From Candidatus Poseidoniales archaeon (lineage in GTDB: Archaea > Thermoplasmatota > Poseidoniia > Poseidoniales > Poseidoniaceae): a stretch of 5,999 nt of DNA. Below, piece by piece: positions 1 through 4,260 of the stretch. Under the pieces are notes generated by a model, which saw nothing but the letters and a program-made list of their open reading frames with translations, was not told where the DNA came from and made no database searches. The stretch covers positions 1 to 5,999 of the forward strand of contig DUCL01000053.1 in assembly GCA_012959845.1 (NCBI GenBank), written 5' to 3'. Made by a program: the position numbers and the translations under genes. Numbering within the stretch: the stretch's first letter is position 1; every line of letters starts with the position of its first letter.

Positions 1-40
1 CAAGGATGAAGCTGTAGAAATGCTGACACGTGAACTTTGA
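1..40 (+). CDS. 3' end of an unidentified gene (partial)
   Basis: Reading from base 2 gives the open codons KDEAVEMLTREL followed by TGA at 38-40, so this is the C-terminus of a plus-strand protein that begins outside the window. The piece is an amphipathic, charged helix-like tail and is too short to assign to a family. The next start codon (GTG 44 or TTG 50) follows within 3-9 bases, and the Shine-Dalgarno-like GAGGTG at 39-44 overlaps this gene's stop codon. This gene and truA are therefore probably co-transcribed and possibly translationally coupled. That the 12 codons are really coding is inferred from the tight junction with truA. Confidence 0.55.
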   Translation, partial: KDEAVEMLTREL

Positions 41-43
41 GGT

Positions 44-964
44 GTGAATTTGACCGGCGAGACTGTAAAGCTCGCCTTTAGAATTGGATACTTAGGCAGT
101 GGATTCCATGGCAGCCAAATTCAACCGGATGTCAAGACTGTACAAGGTGAATTAATACGCGTATTTCAAAGCCATAAGTGGATTGACAATAATAGCACAG
201 AGCATAACTTGGTGTTATCAAGCCGTACTGATGCGGGAGTAAATGTAAGGGTAAATGGTGGCGTAGTTACCATTGAAAAAAGCCTATGGGAATCATTGGG
301 TGCAAAGAAGATGATTCGCGCAATCGATGATAGATTATGTGAAGGAATCTCATTTCTTGATGTAATGCAAGTTGCTGAAGATTGGAATCCTAGAATTGCA
401 CAATACCGCGTTTATCGATATAGAATTGAAGGAATTGAATTCTGGAAATATCCAGGCCAAGTGTTTAGCGAATATTGTAACTTATTCACAGGCACATACG
501 ATGCTTCTAACTTCGCCCGATTAGAGGAAGGAAAGGAGCCAAAACGAACTATACTGTCTTGTACTCCGTGGATTGTGGATAATAGAGTAGTAGGTTTTGA
601 GATTGTTGGCTTGGCTTTCCTATGGAATCAAGTTCGAAGAACGGCAAATGCAATATTCAAAATGTCAATAGGTGATTTGACAATTGAACAGGTCAAACAG
701 GCAATTGAAAAGCCGGAAATTGCAGTTGATTTTGGCGTAGCACCGCCTGAATGGTTGATTTTGTGGGGTGTTAGTTGGCAACAATTACCTCTGCCCGAGT
801 CAGTCTCAGAGCCCCATTTTACTCCAGTACCTGAAGGGAGAGTTGCTGAGAGAACGATGCGAAAACGTTGGAGATTAGCAGCAGAGCATGAAATGAAATC
901 TCTACTTTACAACGAATGGGCGGCAATCGGTGAATTACCGATAACCCATCACAATGAATCTTGA
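44..964 (+). CDS. truA: tRNA pseudouridine synthase TruA
   Basis: Isomerises uridine to pseudouridine in the anticodon arm of tRNAs (positions 38-40 in the well-studied TruA enzymes); a soluble cytoplasmic RNA-modification enzyme. In the 306-residue reading, SSRTDAGVNV at 59-68 is the family's catalytic RTDAGVHA motif, with D63 as the nucleophilic aspartate. The stretch NPRIAQYRVYRYRI (115-128) carries the conserved tyrosine region, FLWNQVRR (192-199) is the C-terminal signature, and APPEWLILWGVSW (233-245) matches the usual APxxGLxLxxVxY element. The last 60 residues go beyond the usual core of about 250 residues and are rich in charge. Start: GTG 44 leaves almost no room for a ribosome site, whereas TTG 50 sits 5 bases after GAGGTG (39-44); TTG 50 is the better start and removes two residues. 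It lies directly behind the partial gene at 1-40 and converges on kbl with one base between the stop codons. Family assignment is firm; which tRNA positions it modifies is not visible. Confidence 0.93.
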   Translation: MNLTGETVKLAFRIGYLGSGFHGSQIQPDVKTVQGELIRVFQSHKWIDNNSTEHNLVLSSRTDAGVNVRVNGGVVTIEKSLWESLGAKKMIRAIDDRLCEGISFLDVMQVAEDWNPRIAQYRVYRYRIEGIEFWKYPGQVFSEYCNLFTGTYDASNFARLEEGKEPKRTILSCTPWIVDNRVVGFEIVGLAFLWNQVRRTANAIFKMSIGDLTIEQVKQAIEKPEIAVDFGVAPPEWLILWGVSWQQLPLPESVSEPHFTPVPEGRVAERTMRKRWRLAAEHEMKSLLYNEWAAIGELPITHHNES

Positions 965-965
965 G

Positions 966-2147
966 TTAAATTAAGTCTAATGTTGGACCTACTTTTTCGA
1001 ATAAGCGCAATACTTCATCTAAGTCATCTCTCGACAAACCTGAAGACATTTGAGTTCTAATTCTTGCTTTATCACGTGCAACCATTGGGAATACTATTGC
1101 TCCCGCCATCACGCCTTCTTTGCCAAGTGCATTGGTCATAGCCTTTGCAACACTAGATTCACCACACATTACTGGAATAATCGGTGTTGTTGACAGACCA
1201 GTATCAAAACCGAGTGATTGCAATTCCTTGCGGAAATAATGAGTATTCTCCCATAACTTCGCATGGTGTTGAGGCTCACTCATCAATACTTCAACCGCTG
1301 CTTTTTGTGCGGCAGCAACGCCAGGAGGTTGCGAGCCAGAAAGGAGCCATGAACGTGAATGATTGAGTGCATGTGTTCTAGTCATTTCACTACCAGCAAC
1401 TATTCCCCCCTGCACTCCAAGTGCTTTTGAAAATGAACCAATTTCAAAGTCGACTTTACCTTGCAACTTGAAATGATCTACAATTCCGGCACCTGTATCG
1501 CCAAGTACACCTTCACCATGGCAATCATCAACATAGACCATCGCCCCATATTCTTCCGCCAATGCATTTACTTCATCAAGAGGTGAGATGTCTCCATCCA
1601 TTGAAAATACTCCATCTGTAATAATTAATTTACGAACTGAATCTTGGTGTGATTTCAATACTGCTTCTAATTCCCCCATATCATTGTGGGCATAGACGCC
1701 TCTTGCTGCTTTTGTTAAACGAACTCCATCAATGATTGACCCATGATTTAGAGAATCTGAAATGATTACGTCGTTAGGCCCAGTGACAAGAGTTGGAATT
1801 AATCCCACATTTGCAGTATAACCTGCAGAATAAATCAATGCTGATTCAACTCCTTTGAACTCAGCAACTTTTCTTTCTGCTTCTAAATGAATATCCATTG
1901 TTCCGGCAATTGCCCGAACTGAACCACTTCCTGCACCATATTTCTTTGTTGCATCAAGCATTGCTTGGACAACTTTAGGATGGGTTGTTAAATTCAAATA
2001 ATTATTTGCAGAGAGCATTATTGTAGGCTTTCCATCTATTTGACAGCGAGGGATATTTGCACCTTGCAAAGTTGGCGGCTCCCATAATAATGAATTCTCA
2101 TTTAATTCATCAAACCGGTCTTTCATCCATGACATATCACCTGGCAT
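966..2147 (-). CDS. kbl: Glycine C-acetyltransferase (2-amino-3-ketobutyrate CoA ligase), alpha-oxoamine synthase family
   Basis: PLP-dependent enzyme that would interconvert glycine plus acetyl-CoA with 2-amino-3-oxobutyrate plus CoA, the second step of threonine breakdown to glycine; cytoplasmic. The 393 residues are the normal family length. Visible family landmarks are ANNYLNL (47-53), YGAGSGSVRAIAGT (70-83) with H87, SAGYTAN (107-113), LNHGSIIDG (133-141), TDGVFSMDGDISPLDE (177-192), VDDCHGEGVLG (206-216) and SFSKALG (238-244), where K241 is the expected PLP lysine. The usual DDAHG motif has Cys209 in place of Ala. The SVRxIAGT form and the overall pattern resemble KBL and the KBL/BioF-like enzymes of Thermus more than classical BioF or serine palmitoyltransferase. 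Biotin synthesis (8-amino-7-oxononanoate synthase) cannot be excluded. No threonine dehydrogenase or bio gene is adjacent. Start ATG 2147 is preceded by GAGGGG with about 6-7 bases of spacing; ATG codons at residues 5 and 8 are weaker alternatives. It is transcribed away from ribK. Confidence 0.85.
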   Translation of the reverse strand: MPGDMSWMKDRFDELNENSLLWEPPTLQGANIPRCQIDGKPTIMLSANNYLNLTTHPKVVQAMLDATKKYGAGSGSVRAIAGTMDIHLEAERKVAEFKGVESALIYSAGYTANVGLIPTLVTGPNDVIISDSLNHGSIIDGVRLTKAARGVYAHNDMGELEAVLKSHQDSVRKLIITDGVFSMDGDISPLDEVNALAEEYGAMVYVDDCHGEGVLGDTGAGIVDHFKLQGKVDFEIGSFSKALGVQGGIVAGSEMTRTHALNHSRSWLLSGSQPPGVAAAQKAAVEVLMSEPQHHAKLWENTHYFRKELQSLGFDTGLSTTPIIPVMCGESSVAKAMTNALGKEGVMAGAIVFPMVARDKARIRTQMSSGLSRDDLDEVLRLFEKVGPTLDLI

Positions 2148-2234
2148 CTAGTTCCCCTCATACATACGAACTTGACGGCCCTTCATGTTCTTTCTTGTTG
2201 CCACTTTATCCCTAAACTCAAAAAGGGAGTTGGC

Positions 2235-2714
2235 TTGGCCGTACTAATGCTGCTCTCTGGTACTGTTAGTAGTGGCCTAGGCCGAGCCCATATTTTCATG
2301 TCTCAACAGCATTATCAAGAGCAATTTAGGGGTTTTCTTGGACATACCGCTTGGCCTGGAACTCTAAATATCACAGTAGAAGGAGATGTCTTAGCAAAAT
2401 ATATCGCTTTGAGAAATAAAGCGGGAATAGATACTCTTGATGCAGATAAAACTGCATTAGAAGTTGCAAAAACAATAGATGTTAGCAAAATCAATTCTAC
2501 AAGGATTCGCGGATTCTTACGAGATGGTGTTTCATTTGGAGGAGCAACTGCTTTCAAAGCAAAAATATCCCATTTGGATAGTTTCGTGCAATGTGCCATT
2601 CTAATTCCAGATTTAACTCGACACATTGATGTTATCGAAATAATTTCTGGAACATTTTTACGTGAGTTTTTCAACATTGAAGATGGTGCAGAAGTTACCA
2701 TTGAATTGAATTGA
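2235..2714 (+). CDS. ribK: CTP-dependent riboflavin kinase (archaeal RibK, DUF120)
   Basis: Phosphorylates riboflavin to FMN using CTP; the archaeal replacement for bacterial RibF, a single cradle-loop barrel domain in the cytoplasm. With the TTG start the protein is 159 residues. SGTVSSGLG lies at 8-16, PGTLN at 41-45, and a C-terminal block VIEIISGTFLREFFNIEDG ends at 151; all match the family. From memory, in the Methanocaldococcus jannaschii enzyme Thr43 and Asn45 bind Mg2+; this protein has T43 and N45 at the same numbers when started at TTG 2235, which supports that start. GGGAG (2225-2229) lies 5 bases before it. ATG 2247 is possible but lacks a nearby ribosome site, and TTG 2172 would add 21 residues that do not resemble the family. 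About 28 residues are inserted between the GTLN motif and the C-terminal block relative to M. jannaschii. There is no N-terminal winged-helix domain of the kind found in the RbkR regulator-kinases. TTTATC at 2205-2210 is a weak TATA candidate. Confidence 0.9.
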   Translation: MAVLMLLSGTVSSGLGRAHIFMSQQHYQEQFRGFLGHTAWPGTLNITVEGDVLAKYIALRNKAGIDTLDADKTALEVAKTIDVSKINSTRIRGFLRDGVSFGGATAFKAKISHLDSFVQCAILIPDLTRHIDVIEIISGTFLREFFNIEDGAEVTIELN

Positions 2715-2719
2715 GAGTT

Positions 2720-3328
2720 TTACTCTTCATCAAATGTGTCAACTACTTCTAACATTTCTGTATCTTGGCCAACCATAGATTCTGCATGTTTGGGTTCATC
2801 TTCAATATGATTCATGCCGGCGAATGGATCTTTTCCATCTTCTATCATGCATAGTAATCTCCACCTTGGAGCCCAAGAAAGATGCACATACATCGGCCCA
2901 GGCAATAATAGCAAGAACCATGATATAATCGATGGGATTTGCATAATATCAGCTCGGTCTATTGTTAACAATGCAAATCCAATGAACGGCATCGGATAGA
3001 GAATTCCACGCGGCGGTGGTATCGGAAATCTCTTGAAAATTCCAACCAATATAGTCGAAGCCAATCCGAGTAATAGGCACGCGGCAATCAACAATGCTGA
3101 ATGGAATAACCATCCGCTAATCCATGCCGAATCGGGTTGAGAAAATTTGTATGGGAGGATTATTGCCAACGAAACTAAGACTCCATAAAAACCACCGATA
3201 TTAGCAGGATGGGATAGCCACAACGGTAATTTTGTAAAACGACGCGAAAGCGAAGTACCCAACAGAGTATCTCGTTCGCTTGCGTCAAGCGATTTGAGGC
3301 GTTCTTCCCAGATTGAAGAGGTGCTCAT
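2720..3328 (-). CDS. Multi-pass membrane protein of unknown function (202 aa)
   Basis: I do not recognise this family. The protein begins with a charged soluble stretch (1-40), then has about four hydrophobic segments at roughly 45-62, 71-97, 108-124 and 131-150, and ends in an acidic tail of about 50 residues (IEDGKDPF at 162-169, finishing VVDTFDEE). Positive residues (KR at 99-100, R107, R155, R157) border some segments. With an even number of segments both ends should lie on the same side, probably the cytoplasm; this is inferred. No signal peptide, no cysteine pair and no catalytic motif are apparent. Start ATG 3328 has no clear Shine-Dalgarno sequence; a perfect 16-bp palindrome sits 10-25 bases upstream and may be its control site. 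It follows the other membrane-protein gene (4073-3393) in the same direction after 64 bp, and its stop is 5 bp from that of convergent ribK. Confidence 0.75.
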   Translation of the reverse strand: MSTSSIWEERLKSLDASERDTLLGTSLSRRFTKLPLWLSHPANIGGFYGVLVSLAIILPYKFSQPDSAWISGWLFHSALLIAACLLLGLASTILVGIFKRFPIPPPRGILYPMPFIGFALLTIDRADIMQIPSIISWFLLLLPGPMYVHLSWAPRWRLLCMIEDGKDPFAGMNHIEDEPKHAESMVGQDTEMLEVVDTFDEE

Positions 3329-3337
3329 TAAACTACT

Positions 3338-3353
3338 GGCCTAATATTAGGCC
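3338..3353. promoter_or_regulatory. Perfect 16-bp palindrome, candidate operator or hairpin
   Basis: GGCCTAATATTAGGCC is its own reverse complement. It lies in the 64-bp gap between two minus-strand membrane-protein genes, 10-25 bases upstream of the ATG at 3328 and about 40 bases past the upstream stop. The AT core resembles a TATA element but is too close to the ATG to position a start site at or before that codon. The symmetry suits a dimeric repressor site near the transcription start. As RNA it would give a 6-bp stem with an ATAT loop, without a following U-run, so an intrinsic terminator is less likely. Confidence 0.4.
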
Positions 3354-3392
3354 TTTCAATGTAGAGGTGAGCGAAGTATGCAATTATACTGT

Positions 3393-4073
3393 TTACTCCC
3401 TGCTAAGAAACTTCGCCAAAGGGCCCTCAATTTCAATCTCTTGTTCATCTTCTAACCAAGACCTTTGTAGTAATTCACTCTCTTGTTTCTCTCTTATTCT
3501 CCTTTCACTATCATCTGCAATACTCGATTCTACAGCGTCCTCTTCATTCGATAATTTTGCTAATACAATCGCCTGATTTAGTAGCATCATTGAGCGCGTG
3601 ATTTTTCCAGTGATTTTGCGCGCCGATGTGAAATGACCGATTCTTGTATAGTCTTCATCATCATATACTAGGTCAAATCCACCAAGTAGAGTATTCTCAA
3701 TTAATCTGACTCTGGATTCTTGCAATAATACCCATTTATTGTCTCCCATTAACCAAACAAAAACTTGAGCCTCGCCCATCGGTTCATCACTCATTAGGGG
3801 ATGATTGAAATTTACTGCGAAGGGAATGTTTCTATCCTTATCAACGAACGATTTTAAGGAAAAAGAAATCGCTAAAAATATCATCATCACCATTGCTGTT
3901 TTTTCAAGATTATCTGGTGTCGATAGCAAGAAAATAATACAAAATATTAGGCCGCTAATTACCGCCAATTTTGGCTTTTTTGAAATATCAAGATACAACT
4001 GTCTTGCTATCATCGTTTCAAAGTATACTTTAGTTGTCGAAGGTGGCTCCTTAAATGAATCTGAAGCCATCAC
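3393..4073 (-). CDS. Two-TM membrane protein with charged C-terminal region, unknown function (226 aa)
   Basis: I do not recognise this family. After about 33 soluble residues there are two hydrophobic segments, roughly 35-51 (LAVISGLIFCIIFLLS) and 57-74, forming a hairpin in the membrane with a short acidic turn. Residues 80-165 look like a globular soluble domain with beta-rich stretches (AQVFVWLMGDNKWVLL at 102-117, GGFDLVYDDEDYTRIGHF at 131-148). From about 166 to 217 the sequence is strongly charged and probably helical (SNEEDAVES, SERRIREKQE), suggesting a coiled-coil or binding tail. Both termini should face the cytoplasm (inference). The longest reading starts at GTG 4073; the adjacent ATG 4070 is equally good and more usual. 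Only weak ribosome-site matches precede them. It is divergent from the DUF835 gene across 187 bp and lies 64 bp before the second membrane-protein gene, with which it may form an operon. Confidence 0.75.
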   Translation of the reverse strand: MMASDSFKEPPSTTKVYFETMIARQLYLDISKKPKLAVISGLIFCIIFLLSTPDNLEKTAMVMMIFLAISFSLKSFVDKDRNIPFAVNFNHPLMSDEPMGEAQVFVWLMGDNKWVLLQESRVRLIENTLLGGFDLVYDDEDYTRIGHFTSARKITGKITRSMMLLNQAIVLAKLSNEEDAVESSIADDSERRIREKQESELLQRSWLEDEQEIEIEGPLAKFLSRE

Positions 4074-4117
4074 TCTAACTCATTATCTAATTCCATTTGA
4101 AGGTTATGAGTGGAAAA

Positions 4118-4124
4118 CATATAC
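4118..4124 (-). promoter_or_regulatory. Candidate TATA element for the two-TM protein gene
   Basis: On the minus strand this reads GTATATG, preceded by AATTGGTTGTAGC. With normal archaeal spacing of about 26 bases, transcription would start near 4095 and give a leader of roughly 25 bases before ATG 4070. It mirrors a similar element on the plus strand (4178-4185). This is a pattern match only. Confidence 0.35.
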
Positions 4125-4135
4125 GCTACAACCAA

Positions 4136-4147
4136 TTATTGCAATAA
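4136..4147. promoter_or_regulatory. Palindrome TTATTGCAATAA, candidate protein-binding site 1
   Basis: A perfect 12-bp palindrome containing ATTGCAAT (4138-4145). The same 8-bp core recurs at 4164-4171, with centres 26 bp apart, or about 2.5 helical turns. It lies inside the larger inverted repeat between the two divergent genes. Confidence 0.35.
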
Positions 4148-4161
4148 AAAACTAATCACGG

Positions 4162-4173
4162 CAATTGCAATTG
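4162..4173. promoter_or_regulatory. Palindrome CAATTGCAATTG, candidate protein-binding site 2
   Basis: A perfect 12-bp palindrome with the core ATTGCAAT at 4164-4171, the second copy in this intergenic region. It ends about 5 bases before the CGTAAAAC stretch that is the best plus-strand TATA candidate, so a bound protein could contact or block the basal transcription factors there. Confidence 0.35.
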
Positions 4174-4177
4174 GTTG

Positions 4178-4185
4178 CGTAAAAC
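4178..4185 (+). promoter_or_regulatory. Candidate TATA element for the DUF835 gene
   Basis: CGTAAAAC follows AATTGGTTG directly, the same order as on the opposite strand at 4118-4124. A start site about 26 bases downstream, near 4208, would give a leader of about 53 bases containing the short ORF at 4223-4258 and the hairpin at 4239-4253. Pattern match only; TAAAAC is a modest fit to the archaeal TATA consensus. Confidence 0.3.
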
Positions 4186-4222
4186 TTCATTGAAGCATCG
4201 CTTTCATCCGCACCCTTCAATA

Positions 4223-4258
4223 ATGGTAAGGGCGAGTTCACCCCTACGGGGTGGATAA
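4223..4258 (+). CDS. Possible 11-residue leader peptide upstream of the DUF835 gene
   Basis: ATG 4223 opens a reading frame for MVRASSPLRGG ending in TAA at 4256-4258, two bases before the TTG start at 4261. No Shine-Dalgarno match precedes the ATG, so initiation is doubtful. Its last codons run through the hairpin that covers the downstream ribosome site, so ribosomes translating it would open that hairpin and end beside the main start. It may equally be chance, since an ORF this short is common. Confidence 0.2.
   Translation: MVRASSPLRGG
4239..4253 (+). promoter_or_regulatory. GC-rich hairpin covering the Shine-Dalgarno of the DUF835 gene
   Basis: CACCCC (4239-4244), loop TAC, GGGGTG (4248-4253) form a perfect 6-bp stem, with possible U-G and U-A pairs adding to its base (4238/4254, 4237/4255). 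The 3' arm is the Shine-Dalgarno-like GGGGTGG (4248-4254) that lies 6 bases before TTG 4261, so the folded leader would hide the ribosome site. The pairing is seen directly; a regulatory role is inference. Confidence 0.4.
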
Positions 4259-4260
4259 CA

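Larger units (their letters stand above)
4129..4177. repeat. 9-bp inverted repeat in divergent intergenic region
   Basis: CAACCAATT at 4129-4137 is the exact reverse complement of AATTGGTTG at 4169-4177, centred near 4153. Pairing can extend inward through ATTGC (4138-4142) with GCAAT (4161-4165) if TGC at 4166-4168 bulges, giving 14 bp in all. Read outward, each arm is followed by CGTA and an AT-rich stretch: directly on the plus side, and after three extra bases (TAG) on the minus side. A shared activator or repressor site serving both divergent genes is the simplest reading; an RNA hairpin is possible if transcription starts further out. Confidence 0.5.

Noticed and set aside
1217..1224. 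Third ATTGCAAT copy
   Set aside because: Inside the kbl coding sequence without surrounding symmetry; likely chance.
1184..1366. 60-residue plus-strand ORF inside kbl
   Set aside because: Lies antisense within a gene with clear family motifs; no recognisable protein features or ribosome site of note.
2172..2234. TTG 2172 as start of ribK (180 residues)
   Set aside because: The added 21 residues do not resemble the RibK family, and starting at TTG 2235 aligns the Mg2+-binding Thr and Asn without a gap and has a ribosome site.
2274..2283. 10-bp palindrome GGCCTAGGCC in ribK
   Set aside because: Falls on codons for the conserved SGLG motif; coding constraint explains it and the length is unremarkable.
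2315..2701. 128-residue minus-strand ORF opposite ribK
   Set aside because: Fully antisense to the conserved RibK motifs; the translated sequence resembles no family.
3375..3390. AGTAT/ATACT small inverted repeat after the stop of the 226-aa protein gene
   Set aside because: Only 5 bp of AT-rich stem and no U-run on the minus strand; too weak to call a terminator.
3313..3576. 87-residue plus-strand ORF across the gap between the two membrane-protein genes
   Set aside because: Ser-rich shadow of the charged tail of the 226-aa protein, beginning at a TTG inside another gene.
3805..4155. 116-residue plus-strand ORF opposite the two-TM protein gene
   Set aside because: Antisense to the hydrophobic segments and N-terminus of the 226-aa protein; its C-terminal part runs over the symmetric promoter-like region, and no family is recognised.
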